Positions 27,340-37,362 of a stretch of 64,000 nt of DNA are shown one piece after another (the stretch's first letter is position 1; every line of letters begins with the position of its first letter). A model generated the notes under the pieces. That model did not search any database, had not been told where the DNA came from, and saw nothing but the letters and a program-made list of their open reading frames with translations. The DNA comes from Spiribacter halobius (GTDB taxonomy: Bacteria > Pseudomonadota > Gammaproteobacteria > Nitrococcales > Nitrococcaceae), in NCBI RefSeq assembly GCF_020883455.1, contig NZ_CP086615.1:3038001-3102000 (forward strand), in the 5' to 3' direction. The translations under genes and the position numbers were made by a program.

Positions 27340-27870
27340 TCAGCCCTTGGCCGCGCGCTCCACGGCGTCGCGGATCTCGGCGTGGGCCGCCTCGACGCCC
27401 TTCCAGCCGTTGACCTTCACCCATTTGCCCTTCTCGAGATCCTTGTAATGCTCGAAGAAGTGGCTGATCTGCTCCAGCAGCATCGGCGGCAGGTCGTCCG
27501 GCCCCTGCACGTTGTCGTACATCGGGGTGAGCTTGGACACCGGCACGGCCAGCAGCTTGGCGTCCTCGCCGGCCTCGTCGGTCATCTCCAGCACGCCGAT
27601 GGGGCGGCAGCGCACCACGGAGCCCGTGATCAGCGGAAACGGGGTGATCACCAGCACGTCCGCCGGGTCGCCGTCGCCGCACAGGGTCTCGGGGATGTAG
27701 CCGTAGTTGCAGGGGTAGTGCATGGCCGTGAACATGAACCGGTCCACGAGCATCGCGCCCGAGTCCTTGTCCACCTCGTACTTGACCGGATCGGCGTTGG
27801 CCGGGATCTCGATGATGACGTTGACGTCCTCGGGGACGTTCCTGCCCGGCGTGATGCCCTCGTAGGCCAT
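27340..27870 (-). CDS. ppa: Inorganic pyrophosphatase
   Basis: Hydrolyses pyrophosphate and drives biosynthetic reactions. The 176-residue soluble family I enzyme has the signature [10 protein letters not shown], the N-terminal [18 protein letters not shown] and [17 protein letters not shown] near the C-terminus. GGAGG is eight bases before the ATG at 27870. Confidence 0.97.
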   Translation of the reverse strand: MAYEGITPGRNVPEDVNVIIEIPANADPVKYEVDKDSGAMLVDRFMFTAMHYPCNYGYIPETLCGDGDPADVLVITPFPLITGSVVRCRPIGVLEMTDEAGEDAKLLAVPVSKLTPMYDNVQGPDDLPPMLLEQISHFFEHYKDLEKGKWVKVNGWKGVEAAHAEIRDAVERAAKG

Positions 27871-28061
27871 GACGTACACCTCCTGGCGATGTCGGGGGGA
27901 TTGGGCCTGCCGGCACGGCCGCCGGCGCGGGCGGCGATTATACTCACCCGGTCGCAAGTAAGGCCACGTCTCAGCGCTCTCGCCGGCCGGCCATCCCGCC
28001 CGGCTTGCCCGGGGCTGTGGGCTGCGGCAAATTCACGGCCTGGCCCGTGTGGGAGAAGACC

Positions 28062-28571
28062 ATGGCCGAGGCGGCGGAGCGCGCGCTACGCATCCGGCGG
28101 GCAGAGGCCGCGGACTGCGGCCTGATCCTCGCCCTCATCCGGGAGCTCGCCGAGTACGAGCGCCTCGCCCACGAGGTGGTGGCGGACGAGGCGCTGCTGC
28201 GCAAGCACCTGTTCGGCCCGCAGCCGGCGGCGGAAGTGCTGCTCGCCGAGGCCGGTGACGAGCCCGTCGGCTTCGCGCTCTTCTTCACCAGCTTCAGCAC
28301 CTTCCTCGGCCGCCCCGGGCTCTACCTGGAGGATCTGTTCGTGCGCCCGGCCCATCGCGGGCAGGGCTACGGCCAGGCGCTGATCGGCGCCCTCGCCCGG
28401 CTCGCGCTGGAGCGCGGTTGCGGGCGGCTGGAGTGGTCGGTGCTCGACTGGAACACGCCCGCCATCGGGTTCTACCGGGCGCTCGGCGCCGAGCCGATGG
28501 ACGAGTGGACCACCTACCGCGTCACCGGCGCTGCCCTGGAGCGTCTCGGCAACGGCGGCGGCCACGCATGA
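28062..28571 (+). CDS. GNAT family N-acetyltransferase
   Basis: A 169-residue single-domain GNAT. The acetyl-CoA motif A is LYLEDLFVRPAHRGQGYG, and the C-terminal GRLEWSVLDWNTPAIGFYRALGA resembles the diamine/spermidine acetyltransferase-like subgroup. The substrate is unknown. The start at 28062 has GGGAGA upstream. It overlaps the next gene by four bases (ATGA), which couples the two. Confidence 0.85.
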   Translation: MAEAAERALRIRRAEAADCGLILALIRELAEYERLAHEVVADEALLRKHLFGPQPAAEVLLAEAGDEPVGFALFFTSFSTFLGRPGLYLEDLFVRPAHRGQGYGQALIGALARLALERGCGRLEWSVLDWNTPAIGFYRALGAEPMDEWTTYRVTGAALERLGNGGGHA

Positions 28572-29092
28572 GCCGCTCCAACGTCGTGCTCATCGGCATG
28601 CCCGGCGCCGGCAAGAGCACCGTCGGCGTGCTCCTCGCCAAGCGCCTCGCTCTCGGCTTCGTCGATACCGATCTGCTGATCCAGAGCCACGCCGGGCGCA
28701 GCCTGCAGACCATCGTCGACCAGCAGGGGCATGAGGCTCTGCGGGCGGTGGAGGAGGAGGTGCTGCAGACGCTCACGGTGCGCGACCACGTGATCGCCAC
28801 CGGCGGCAGCGCGGTGTACAGCGAGGCCGCCATGGCCGCCCTGCGCCGGGACGGCGTGATCGTGCATCTGCACGTGGACTGGCCGGTGCTCGAGCGCCGG
28901 GTCACCAACCTCGACACCCGCGGCATCGCCAAGGCCGGCGACCAGACGCTGCGGGACGTCTACGACGAGCGTGAGCCCCTGTATCAGCGCCACGCCGAGA
29001 TCACGGTGGACGCCTCGCAGCTTGACCAGGAGGCGACGATGGAGGCCATCGTGGAGGCGCTGCAAGGGCGTGGTCAGGCGCATCACACCTGA
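28568..29092 (+). CDS. Shikimate kinase family protein
   Basis: A 174-residue P-loop kinase resembling AroK: Walker A GMPGAGKST at residues 10-18, DTDLLIQ for substrate and metal, and the lid Arg in DEREPLYQRH. The shikimate-binding triple glycine is altered (ATGGSAV instead of ATGGG), and the gene is not beside aroB as the main aroK usually is. It may be a paralogue acting on another substrate. It is coupled to the GNAT gene. Confidence 0.75.
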   Translation: MSRSNVVLIGMPGAGKSTVGVLLAKRLALGFVDTDLLIQSHAGRSLQTIVDQQGHEALRAVEEEVLQTLTVRDHVIATGGSAVYSEAAMAALRRDGVIVHLHVDWPVLERRVTNLDTRGIAKAGDQTLRDVYDEREPLYQRHAEITVDASQLDQEATMEAIVEALQGRGQAHHT

Positions 29093-29279
29093 CGTCAACC
29101 CATCGCGGAGGCCGGCATCAGCTTGCGCAGGGCGGGACGTGGCGGGAGCGCCCCGGGCACTGCATATGACCCCTGAACGCCGCCGCGGACAGGACTGACT
29201 CCGGCGTTGCATCCATCCCCGCCTGCGGGCAGCCTGATGGTGGCGGTGCGGTGTGCTTCGGCATCATCGGGAGACAGCC

Positions 29280-30062
29280 ATGGCCCTGGATGATCCACCG
29301 CGCGGCCTGCTCATCGACATCGACGGCGTGCTCTACGTGGGCGACGCCGCCCTGCCCGGCGCCGGTGAGGCGCTGCAACGGCTGCGTGCGGCCGGGCTGC
29401 CGCTGCGCTTCGTCACCAACACCACGCGCCGCTCCGCGGACGATCTGCTCGGGAAGCTGCGGGGGCTCGGCTTCGAGGTGGCGCCGGAGGAGCTGCTCAC
29501 CGCCCCTCGGGCCGCTGCGCACTGGCTGCGGGCACGGGGCAGCCCGCGCATCCTGCCGCTGATCCCGGAGGTGCTGGAGGACGAATTCAGCGAATTCCCC
29601 GTGGATGAGGTGACGCCCGAGGTGGTGCTGCTGGGCGACCTCGGGGACGCCTGGCGCTACCAGCATCTCAACCAGGCGTTCCGGGCGCTGATGGATGGCG
29701 CCGAGCTGCTGGCGCTGCACCGCAGCCGCTACTGGCGCACGGAGACGGGCCTGCAGCTCGACCTCGGCGGCTTCGTCGCCGCGCTGGAATACGCCAGCGG
29801 CTGCGAGGCGGTGATCGCGGGCAAGCCGGCGGCGGCCTTTTTCGCCGCGGCGCTGGACGGCCTGGGCGTGGCGGCCAGCGAAGCGCTGATGGTCGGAGAC
29901 GATCTGGAGGCGGATGTCGGCGGCGCCCAGGCGGCGGGGATTCCCGGCGCGCTGGTGCGCACCGGCAAGTTCCGGGAAACGCAGCTGGCCCGGTCCGAGG
30001 TCCGGCCGGCGGCGGTGATCGATTCCATCGCCGAGCTGCCGGCGCTGCTGGGGATGCGCTGA
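29280..30062 (+). CDS. HAD-superfamily hydrolase, HDHD2/NagD-like
   Basis: A 260-residue phosphatase-like protein of the class IIA HAD group. Motif I is [13 protein letters not shown], motif II is the threonine in FVTNTT, and motif III with the metal-binding aspartates is [19 protein letters not shown] lysine in [11 protein letters not shown] completes the active site. The natural substrate is unknown. GGGAGA stands six bases before the ATG at 29280. Confidence 0.85.
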   Translation: MALDDPPRGLLIDIDGVLYVGDAALPGAGEALQRLRAAGLPLRFVTNTTRRSADDLLGKLRGLGFEVAPEELLTAPRAAAHWLRARGSPRILPLIPEVLEDEFSEFPVDEVTPEVVLLGDLGDAWRYQHLNQAFRALMDGAELLALHRSRYWRTETGLQLDLGGFVAALEYASGCEAVIAGKPAAAFFAAALDGLGVAASEALMVGDDLEADVGGAQAAGIPGALVRTGKFRETQLARSEVRPAAVIDSIAELPALLGMR

Positions 30063-30139
30063 TCGGGCTGGGAGGGGCGAGCCGCCGCCGCAGCTCTGGC
30101 ATAATGCGGCGTTCCCCCTCGCCGAGCCGCGGAGAGTCG

Positions 30140-32170
30140 ATGAGTCGCAAGATCCTCGTCACCAGCGCCCTGCCCTATGCCAACGGGCCGATCCACCTGG
30201 GCCATCTGGTGGAGTACATCCAGACCGACATCTGGGTGCGCTTTCAGAAGCTGCAGGGTCATGAGTGCTGGTACGTCTGCGCCGACGATGCCCACGGCAC
30301 GCCGATCATGCTCAAGGCCCGGGAGCAGGGCATCACGCCCGAGGCACTGATCGAGCGCGTCGGCCGCGAGCACCGCGAGGACTTCGCCGGCTTCGGTGTG
30401 GCCTTTGACAACTACCACACCACCCACTCCGAGGAGAACCGCCACTACTCGGAGCTGATCTACGCCCGCCTGCGGGACGGCGGCTGGATCGACCGCCAGA
30501 CCATCACCCAGGCCTACGACGAACGCGAGGGGATGTTCCTCCCCGACCGCTACATCAAGGGCACCTGCCCCCGCTGCGGTGCCGCCGACCAGTACGGCGA
30601 CAACTGCGAGGTCTGTGGCGCAAGCTATTCGCCGGACGAGCTCAGGGACCCGGTCTCGGTGGTCTCCGGCGAGCGCCCGGTGCCGCGGGAGTCAGAGCAT
30701 TTCTTCTTCCGCCTGCAGGACTTCGAGGGGATGCTGCGGGAATGGGCCGGGGGCGACCGGCTGCAGGAGGAGATGGCGAACAAGCTGCGCGAGTGGTTCG
30801 ACGAGGGCCTGCGCGCCTGGGACATCTCCCGCGACGCGCCCTATTTCGGCTTCGAGATTCCCGATGCGCCGGGCAAATACTTCTACGTCTGGCTGGACGC
30901 GCCCATCGGCTACATGGCGAGCTTCCGCAACCTCTGCGAGCGCGAGGGGCTGGACTTCGACGAGTACTGGGCGGCGGACTCCGAGGCGGAGCTGTATCAC
31001 TTCATCGGCAAGGATATCGTCTACTTCCATGCCCTGTTCTGGCCGGCGATGCTGCATGGCGCCGGCTTCCGCAAGCCGACCCGGGTCAACGCCCACGGCT
31101 TCCTGACCATCAACGGCCAGAAGATGTCGAAGTCCCGCGGCACCTTCATCATGGCCTCGACGTATCTGCGCCACCTCAACCCCGAGTACCTGCGCTACTA
31201 CTTCGCCGCCAAGCTGAGTGACGGCGTCCACGACCTCGATCTCAACCTCGAGGACTTCAGCCAGCGGGTGAACTCGGACCTGGTGGGCAAGCTCGTGAAC
31301 ATCGCGAGCCGCTGCGCCGGCTTCATCAACAAGCGCTTCGACAACCGCCTCGGGCGCCGGCTGGAGTCGCCGGAGCTGTTCCGCCGCTTCACCGCCCGCG
31401 GCGAGGTCATCGCCGAGCTCTACGAGCGGCGCGACTTCGCCCGGGCCATGCGCGAGACCATGGCCCTCGCCGACGAGGCCAACCAGTACATCGACGAGCA
31501 GAAGCCCTGGGTGATGGCGAAGGATCCGGACCAGGCGGAGCAGGTCCAGGCCGTGTGCACCACGGGCCTCAACCTCTTCCGCGTGCTCATGCTCTACCTC
31601 AAGCCGGTGCTGCCGCGCACGGCCGAGGCCGCGGAGGCCTTCCTCAACGTCCCGCCGCTACGCTGGGCGGACGTCGGCCAGCCCCTGCTCGACCACCCGG
31701 TGGCGCGCTTCCGCCCGCTGATGACCCGGGTGGACCCGGAGCGCATCGAGGCGATGATCGCCGAGTCCAGGGACACCATGGGGCGCAAGACGACGGCACC
31801 CGCGGAGGAGGCAGTCGATGCTTCCCCTGCGGAGCCCATCGCCGAGGAGATCGGTTACGAGGACTTCGCGCGGGTGGACCTGCGCGTGGCGCGCATCGAG
31901 CGCGCGGAGCACGTGGAGGGCGCGGACAAGCTGCTGCGCCTGGTGCTCGACCTCGGCGGCGAGGAGCGCCAGGTCTTTGCCGGCATCAAGTCCGCCTACG
32001 CCCCTGACGAGCTGCAGGGGCGGCTCACGGTGATGGTGGCCAATCTCAAGCCGCGCAAGATGCGTTTCGGCGTCTCCGAGGGCATGGTGCTGGCCGCCGG
32101 CCCCGGCGGCGACGAGCTCTGGCTGCTGGCGCCCGACGCCGGCGCCCGGCCCGGCATGCGGGTGAAGTGA
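30140..32170 (+). CDS. metG: Methionyl-tRNA synthetase
   Basis: A class I synthetase of 676 residues. It has the HIGH-equivalent HLGH at 19-22, a zinc knuckle with Cys143, Cys146, Cys156 and Cys159, the KMSKS loop at 328-332, and a C-terminal EMAP/tRNA-binding domain from about residue 573. The start at 30140 has GGAGAG upstream. It is followed four bases later by the rnfB-like gene, echoing the metG-rnf-nth neighbourhood of relatives. Confidence 0.97.
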   Translation: MSRKILVTSALPYANGPIHLGHLVEYIQTDIWVRFQKLQGHECWYVCADDAHGTPIMLKAREQGITPEALIERVGREHREDFAGFGVAFDNYHTTHSEENRHYSELIYARLRDGGWIDRQTITQAYDEREGMFLPDRYIKGTCPRCGAADQYGDNCEVCGASYSPDELRDPVSVVSGERPVPRESEHFFFRLQDFEGMLREWAGGDRLQEEMANKLREWFDEGLRAWDISRDAPYFGFEIPDAPGKYFYVWLDAPIGYMASFRNLCEREGLDFDEYWAADSEAELYHFIGKDIVYFHALFWPAMLHGAGFRKPTRVNAHGFLTINGQKMSKSRGTFIMASTYLRHLNPEYLRYYFAAKLSDGVHDLDLNLEDFSQRVNSDLVGKLVNIASRCAGFINKRFDNRLGRRLESPELFRRFTARGEVIAELYERRDFARAMRETMALADEANQYIDEQKPWVMAKDPDQAEQVQAVCTTGLNLFRVLMLYLKPVLPRTAEAAEAFLNVPPLRWADVGQPLLDHPVARFRPLMTRVDPERIEAMIAESRDTMGRKTTAPAEEAVDASPAEPIAEEIGYEDFARVDLRVARIERAEHVEGADKLLRLVLDLGGEERQVFAGIKSAYAPDELQGRLTVMVANLKPRKMRFGVSEGMVLAAGPGGDELWLLAPDAGARPGMRVK

Positions 32171-32174
32171 CGCC

Positions 32175-32834
32175 GTGACCGCCCGCGAGCCCGAGGCACC
32201 GCTCACCGAGCGCATCGATGCCCTGCTGCCCCAGACCCAGTGCCGGCAGTGCGGCTTTGCCGGCTGCCGGCCCTATGCCGAGGCCATCGCCCGCGGCGAG
32301 GCAGACATCGACCAGTGCCCGCCCGGCGGCGACGCCGGCGCCGCCGCGCTGGCGCGGCTGCTCGGGCGCACTCCGAAGCCGGTGGACCGCCGCTACGGTA
32401 CCCCCGGACCGGTACAGCTTGCCTGGATCGACGAGGCCCCCTGCATCGGCTGCACCAAGTGCATCCAGGCCTGCCCGGTGGACGCCATCCTCGGCGCCCG
32501 CGGACAGATGCACACCGTCATCACCGAGGAGTGCACCGGCTGCGAGCTCTGCGTCGACCCCTGCCCGGTGGACTGCATCCACCTGGTGCCGGCCGGGCGC
32601 GAGCATGAGGATGCCGCCACCCGCCAGGCCCGGGCGGACCGGGCGCGCGAGCGCCATCGCGAGCGCGAGCGACGACTCGCCGAGCGGCGCGCGGAGAAGA
32701 CGGCCCAGCGCGAACGGCGGCGGGCCGCCGCGGCCCGCAGCGGCGTGCCGGACCGGGACACGCGCCGCGCGGCGGTCCAGGCCGCGCTGGAGCGGGTGCG
32801 CGCCCGGCGCCGCAGCGGGGGGCGTACGCCATGA
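32175..32834 (+). CDS. RnfB/RsxB-like ferredoxin without other Rnf subunits
   Basis: A 219-residue iron-sulfur protein. An Fe-S (DUF4445-like RnfB) motif Cys23, Cys26, Cys31, Cys48 is followed by two [4Fe-4S] ferredoxin motifs ([12 protein letters not shown] and [12 protein letters not shown], about residues 88-130) and a long basic, arginine-rich tail. It lacks the N-terminal membrane anchor of classical RnfB. No rnfA, C, D, G or E is adjacent: nth follows at once with a four-base overlap. The start is GTG at 32175. It may be a free-standing electron carrier. Confidence 0.87.
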   Translation: MTAREPEAPLTERIDALLPQTQCRQCGFAGCRPYAEAIARGEADIDQCPPGGDAGAAALARLLGRTPKPVDRRYGTPGPVQLAWIDEAPCIGCTKCIQACPVDAILGARGQMHTVITEECTGCELCVDPCPVDCIHLVPAGREHEDAATRQARADRARERHRERERRLAERRAEKTAQRERRRAAAARSGVPDRDTRRAAVQAALERVRARRRSGGRTP

Positions 32835-33475
32835 ACCGCGAGAAGCGCGCCGAGATCTTCCGCCGCCTCCGCGACGCCAATCCGGCGCCCACCACCGAGC
32901 TCACCTACAGCACACCGTTCGAGCTGCTGGTGGCGGTCATGCTCTCGGCCCAGGCCACCGACCGCAGCGTCAACGCGGCGACCGCGCGCCTGTTCCCGGT
33001 GGCGAACACCCCCGAGGCGATCCTCGCCCTGGGCGAGGAAGGCGTGAAGCAGCACATCCGGACCATCGGGCTCTACAACAGCAAGGCGAAAAACCTCATC
33101 GCCACCTGCCGGCAGCTCGTCGAGCAGCATGGCGGCGAGGTCCCGCGTACGCGCCAGGCGCTGGAGGCGCTGCCCGGCGTCGGCCGCAAGACCGCCAACG
33201 TCATCCTCAACACCGCGTTCGGGGAGCCGACCCTGGCCGTGGACACGCACATCTTCCGCGTCGCCAACCGCACCGGTCTCGCCCCGGGGCGCAACGTGCG
33301 CGAGGTGGAGGACCGGCTGCTGCGGCACGTGCCGCGGGAGTTCCTGAAGGACGCCCATCACTGGCTGATCCTGCACGGGCGCTACGTCTGCACCGCCCGC
33401 AAGCCCCGGTGCGGCGCCTGCGTGATATTCGACCTCTGCGAGTTCCGGGAAAAGGACAAGTACGCGGAGGCCTGA
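32831..33475 (+). CDS. nth: Endonuclease III
   Basis: A bifunctional DNA glycosylase/AP lyase that removes oxidised pyrimidines. The 214-residue protein has the helix-hairpin-helix LPGVGRKTA, catalytic Lys120 and Asp138, and the [4Fe-4S] ligands Cys187, Cys194, Cys197 and Cys203, at the same numbers as in E. coli. It is translationally coupled to the RnfB-like gene. Confidence 0.97.
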   Translation: MNREKRAEIFRRLRDANPAPTTELTYSTPFELLVAVMLSAQATDRSVNAATARLFPVANTPEAILALGEEGVKQHIRTIGLYNSKAKNLIATCRQLVEQHGGEVPRTRQALEALPGVGRKTANVILNTAFGEPTLAVDTHIFRVANRTGLAPGRNVREVEDRLLRHVPREFLKDAHHWLILHGRYVCTARKPRCGACVIFDLCEFREKDKYAEA

Positions 33476-33484
33476 CCCGGAGCG

Positions 33485-33501
33485 GCGCGGCTCTGCCGCG
33501 C
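33485..33501. terminator. Hairpin between convergent nth and the Met-rich gene
   Basis: GCGCGGC-TCT-GCCGCGC, a perfect 7-bp stem with a three-base loop, lies 10 bases after the nth stop. There is no T-run, so it is a possible rather than a clear terminator. Confidence 0.4.
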
Positions 33502-33518
33502 TGCCCGGGGCGCGCCGA

Positions 33519-34169
33519 TCAGTTGCCGCGATGCATCATGCCGCCCTGGCCCATGCCGTGGCCGCCAGCCCCCTGGCCCGGCATCATGCCGCCGCTCCCC
33601 TGCTGCATGCGTTCGCGCAGCTGCGCCTGGAAATCCTCCGGCAGGGCGTCGCGGACGGCGGACCGGAAACGCAGACCGGAAAGCATCATGTCTCGACGGG
33701 CGGCGGACAGGCGGTCATAGGCCTCGGCGACGGCGTCCTCGTCCAGGGTATCCGCGCTCAGCGCGGCCTGCAGATCACGCCGGGCTTCCGCCATGGCGAG
33801 CATCTGGTCGAAGCGCTCCGCGGCATGCTCCGCATGCAGCTCCCGCAGCCGGTCGCGCTCCGCCTGCGGCAGCCCGGCGAGCCCGGCCGCAAAGGCGCCC
33901 ATCATGCCCTGGCCCATCATGCCCTGGCCCATCATTCCCGGGCCCATCATCCCCGGGCCCATCATCCCGTGGCCCATCATGCCGGGCTGCATCATGCCCT
34001 CGCCCATCATGCCGGGACCCATCGCCCCGGAGCCCATCATGCCGTAATGACCGGGCCACGGTCCGTGATGACCGGCATCCTCCCCATATCCGCTGCCTGA
34101 GCCGCCATGGGCTAGGGCAGCGCCGGCGACCGCCACGCCGAGAGCGAGAACCAGTAGCGTGCTGCGCAT
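33519..34169 (-). CDS. Met-rich periplasmic protein, Spy/CpxP-like
   Basis: A 216-residue exported protein with signal peptide MRSTLLVLALGVAVAGAALA. A His/Gly/Met-rich block follows at about residues 40-90 with tandem GMMGPGMMG-type units. A helical domain (QAERDRLRELHAEHAAERFDQML...) resembles Spy/CpxP chaperone-like metal-stress proteins, and a second Met/Gly/His-rich tail ends GGMMHRGN. The methionine and histidine clusters suggest binding of copper or another soft metal (inference). GGGAGGA precedes the ATG. It lies 69 bases downstream of the metal ABC operon. Confidence 0.8.
   Translation of the reverse strand: MRSTLLVLALGVAVAGAALAHGGSGSGYGEDAGHHGPWPGHYGMMGSGAMGPGMMGEGMMQPGMMGHGMMGPGMMGPGMMGQGMMGQGMMGAFAAGLAGLPQAERDRLRELHAEHAAERFDQMLAMAEARRDLQAALSADTLDEDAVAEAYDRLSAARRDMMLSGLRFRSAVRDALPEDFQAQLRERMQQGSGGMMPGQGAGGHGMGQGGMMHRGN
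33894..34050. repeat. Coding tandem repeat (Met/Gly units)
   Basis: Successive units around CCCATCATGCC encode GMMG separated by Pro, Gln, His or Glu-Gly. About ten degenerate units occur. Such repeats can change copy number by slippage. Confidence 0.7.
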
Positions 34170-34237
34170 CGCGTTTCCTCCCAAGCTCGAGATGTGGCTC
34201 GAGAATACACCCGGGGGCATATGGCGAGCCATGCCAA

Positions 34238-35374
34238 TCAGCGCCCGCCCTGCCACGGCTCGAGAATCTCCCGGGCGAGCCGGCGGCCGCGGTCGGTCAG
34301 AGCGAGATGGCCATCCTGCCGGGCCACGAGGCCGCGCTGGGTCGCCTCCGAGAGCGTAGCCTCGACCCGGCCGGGCGACCACATCAGGTGATCGTTCAGG
34401 GCCGCGGTACGGCTCTCCTCCGCCGCCTGCGGGCCGGCCTCGTGCTGGTAGAGGTGCACGGCCAGGGTGCGCAGGGCGTTCTCCAGCGCCTGGCGCCGCT
34501 GCCGCCGCCAGCGCACCAGCATGCCGTGGCGCGGTCCAGCCACCAGCGCCAGCAGCAGGCATACCCCGGTCATCAGCGCCATCATGCCGCCGATGGAGAC
34601 ATTCAGCGCAATGGCGGCGGCGTAGCCGAGCGGGCTCGAGAGCATGCCGATGGCCATGGCGTAGAGAAGCATGCGATCCAGCCGGTCGGTGAGGAGGTAG
34701 GCCGCTGACGGCGGCACGATGACGAAGGCGATGAACAGCACCACCCCCACCGCATCGAAGGCGGCCACCGCCGTGGTGCTGGTGAGCAGCAGTAGGGCAT
34801 AGAACAGCAGCGCGGGCGCGAAACCGAGCGCCTGCGCGAGCTGCGGGTCGAAGGTGGCGATCTTGAGCTCCTTGTAGAACAGGCCGACGAAAAGGGCGTT
34901 GACGAGGGTCACCGCGGCCATGGCGAGCAGCGCCGTGGGCACCTCGACCCCACCCAGCGGCGTCGTCTCCAGCCACACGAAACCGATCTCCCCGAGCAGC
35001 ACCGTATGCTCGTCGACGTGGACGTCGCGGGCGTAGAGGTTCAGCAGCAGCACGCCGACTGCGAACAGCACGGGAAACACCAGGCCGATGGCGGCGTCCT
35101 GGCGCACGCGGCGCGTCTGCGTCAGCGCCTCGATAAGCATGACGGTGAAGACCCCCGTCAACGCCGCGCCGACGACCTGGACCGGGCCGCTGATCTGCCC
35201 GGTTAGCAGCCAGACGATGACGATGCCGAAGATCACCGTATGGCTGATGGCGTCGGACAGCATGCTGTTGCCGCGCAGCACGAGGAAGCAGCCCACCAGC
35301 GCGGCGGCAACCCCCACAAGGGCACCGGTGAGCATGATCACAAACGGCGGCTGCGAGAGCAGTTCCGCGAACAT
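34238..35374 (-). CDS. Metal ABC transporter permease with C-terminal winged helix (TroD-like)
   Basis: A 378-residue ABC-3 family permease. It has about eight membrane helices in residues 1-275, with the family stretch GVLLLNLYARDVHVDEHTVLLGE and a conserved EAL-type coupling loop. The last ~95 residues form a cytoplasmic winged-helix-like domain (LTDRGRRLAREIL) of the type seen in iron-dependent repressors and in TroC/TroD proteins. Its start overlaps the stop of the partner permease by one base. It should import Mn or Zn with the other three genes. Confidence 0.88.
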   Translation of the reverse strand: MFAELLSQPPFVIMLTGALVGVAAALVGCFLVLRGNSMLSDAISHTVIFGIVIVWLLTGQISGPVQVVGAALTGVFTVMLIEALTQTRRVRQDAAIGLVFPVLFAVGVLLLNLYARDVHVDEHTVLLGEIGFVWLETTPLGGVEVPTALLAMAAVTLVNALFVGLFYKELKIATFDPQLAQALGFAPALLFYALLLLTSTTAVAAFDAVGVVLFIAFVIVPPSAAYLLTDRLDRMLLYAMAIGMLSSPLGYAAAIALNVSIGGMMALMTGVCLLLALVAGPRHGMLVRWRRQRRQALENALRTLAVHLYQHEAGPQAAEESRTAALNDHLMWSPGRVEATLSEATQRGLVARQDGHLALTDRGRRLAREILEPWQGGR

Positions 35375-36519
35375 CAGCCGCCATCCCGGGCGAGGTCGCC
35401 ACCGGCCTGTAGGTACTTCGCGCGCGAGCGGCCACGCCTGGTGAGGACCCAGTGCGCCCCCTCCTCGCGCATGTGCTGGCAGGAGCGCACCAGCCCACGG
35501 CGCGCCAGCGCCTGCAGCGAGCGCCGCGTGCCTACGCCGTGATAGGCATCCACCGCGCCCTGCTCCGTCGGGTAGTGGGGATCCTCATGCGCGCTCGCGA
35601 GGCGGTAGAGCGTGAGCAGCACGGCCTCCTGGCTCAGCCGGCGGCGGAAGGCAAGGCGCCGGTGCAGCCCCCAGAGCAGCCCCCGTCCCGGGGCGATCAG
35701 CAACGAGACCAGGGTGATGGCGGAGGCGCTCAGGACCACCAGCGGACCCGTGGCGAGACCGCGTCCGAGCGCGCTGACCACGGCGCCGAAGACGCCCGCG
35801 GCAACCCCCATCAGCGCCGCCACGATGACCATGATGCCAAGCGAGCGCGCCCACTGCCGCGCGGCCACCGCGGGCGCGATAACCATCGCCGCCATCAGCA
35901 CGACGCCCACCATCTGCAGACCCACCACGATGGCAAGCGCCACCATCACTGTCAGCAGCGCATCCAGCAGTCGCACGGGCAGACCGATCACCCCGGCGAA
36001 TTCCGGGTCGAACGTGACCAGCTTGAGCTCCTTCCACAGCAGCGCCACCATCGTGAGCGCGAATGCGGTGATCCCGCCCATCACCCAGAGATCCCGGCGC
36101 AGGATGGCCGCCGCCTGACCGAACAGAAAGGCGTCCAGGCCACCCTGGCTGGCGTTGCCGGTGCCCTGGATGTAGGTGAGCAGCACCACGCCTGCGGCGA
36201 ACGAGAGGCTAAGCGCGATGCCGAGCGCGGCGTCGGTCTTCAGGCGGGTCATGCGCACCAGGGCGAGCATGGCCAGCGCGGCCAGCACGCCGGTGAGCAG
36301 CGCGCCGGCGAGGATACTGCCGAGCTCACGCCCGCCAGCGACCAGGAAGCCGAGGCAGACGCCGGGCAGCGCTGCATGGGAGAGCGTATCCCCCAGCAGG
36401 CTCTGCTCGCGCAGCACCGCGAAGCAGCCCAGGGCGCCGCTGACGATCCCGAGCAGCGCGGCGCCGAGGGCGACGTTCTGGATGGTGTAGTCGCCGATCA
36501 GCTCCAGCAGTGCCGTCAT
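35374..36519 (-). CDS. Metal ABC transporter permease with C-terminal winged helix (TroC-like)
   Basis: A 381-residue ABC-3 permease paralogous to its downstream neighbour, with about eight membrane helices and FGQAAAILRRDLWVM and TFDPEFAGVIGLP blocks. A C-terminal winged-helix-like segment (about 290-375, LTRRGRSRAKYLQAGG) follows. Together with the neighbour it forms a heterodimeric channel. It overlaps the ATPase gene by four bases. Confidence 0.88.
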   Translation of the reverse strand: MTALLELIGDYTIQNVALGAALLGIVSGALGCFAVLREQSLLGDTLSHAALPGVCLGFLVAGGRELGSILAGALLTGVLAALAMLALVRMTRLKTDAALGIALSLSFAAGVVLLTYIQGTGNASQGGLDAFLFGQAAAILRRDLWVMGGITAFALTMVALLWKELKLVTFDPEFAGVIGLPVRLLDALLTVMVALAIVVGLQMVGVVLMAAMVIAPAVAARQWARSLGIMVIVAALMGVAAGVFGAVVSALGRGLATGPLVVLSASAITLVSLLIAPGRGLLWGLHRRLAFRRRLSQEAVLLTLYRLASAHEDPHYPTEQGAVDAYHGVGTRRSLQALARRGLVRSCQHMREEGAHWVLTRRGRSRAKYLQAGGDLARDGG

Positions 36520-37334
36520 GGCACGGCCCGCTCGCGCGCCGCCGCGCCGGCGTCCGGCGACTCCTCGTCCTCGCCGGACGCGCCGGTCTGCAGCAGCGCG
36601 ACCTGGCCACCATAGGCGCGCCGCAGGTTTGCGGCGGTATAGGTTTCGGCCATCGCGCCCTGGGCGACGACCCGGACGTTGAGCAGGACCAGCCAGTCGA
36701 AGTAGCTACGCACGGTATTCAGGTCATGATGGACGACGATGGCAGTCTTGCCGCGATCACGGAGGCCGCGCAGCAGCTCGATGATGGCCCGCTCGGTGGT
36801 CGCGTCAACGCCCGCCATGGGCTCGTCCAGGAAGTAGATATCCGCGTCCTGCACGAGGGCGCGCGCCAGGAAGACGCGCTGCTGCTGCCCGCCCGAGAGC
36901 TCGCTGATCTGTCGGTCCGCGAGCGGTGCCATGCCAACCTCATCAAGCGCCGCGCGGGCACGGGCGCGTTCCGCACGCCCGGGGCGGCGGAACCAGCCGA
37001 GTTGCCCATATAGCCCCATGGTCACCACGTCCAGGGCGCTCGTGGGGAACTCCCAGTCGACGCTGGAGCGCTGCGGCACGTACCCGACGCGGCGGCGTTG
37101 CGCCGCGTACGGCCGCCCGAACAGCCGCACGTGCCCGGCCGCGGGCGGGATCAGCCCGAGCACGGTCTTGAGCAGGGTGCTTTTGCCCGCGCCGTTGGGG
37201 CCGACGATACCGCAGAGCACACCGGGCGGCACGTCGAGATCGATGTCCCAGAGTGCGGGTCGGTCGCCGTAGCTGACCGTCAGGTCCTCCACGTGGAGCG
37301 CCAGCTCGGGCTCGTGCAGATGGCTTGCGGGCAT
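36516..37334 (-). CDS. Metal ABC transporter ATP-binding protein
   Basis: A 272-residue ATPase of the Mn/Zn importer. It has Walker A GPNGAGKST, Q-loop YVPQRSSVDWEFPTS, signature LSGGQQQR, Walker B IYFLDEPMAGVD and the switch His in VVHHDL. YVPQ followed by DWEFP is typical of the manganese/zinc family. An acidic C-terminal tail follows the core. It starts 28 bases after the binding-protein gene. Confidence 0.93.
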   Translation of the reverse strand: MPASHLHEPELALHVEDLTVSYGDRPALWDIDLDVPPGVLCGIVGPNGAGKSTLLKTVLGLIPPAAGHVRLFGRPYAAQRRRVGYVPQRSSVDWEFPTSALDVVTMGLYGQLGWFRRPGRAERARARAALDEVGMAPLADRQISELSGGQQQRVFLARALVQDADIYFLDEPMAGVDATTERAIIELLRGLRDRGKTAIVVHHDLNTVRSYFDWLVLLNVRVVAQGAMAETYTAANLRRAYGGQVALLQTGASGEDEESPDAGAAARERAVP

Positions 37335-37362
37335 TCACGGTCTCCTTGCAGGTACCCGGTAA

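Noticed and set aside
33894-34050. Regular repeats in this stretch considered as a CRISPR array
   Set aside because: The units are about 12-24 bases, have no unique spacers and encode in-frame Met/Gly repeats of a secreted protein.
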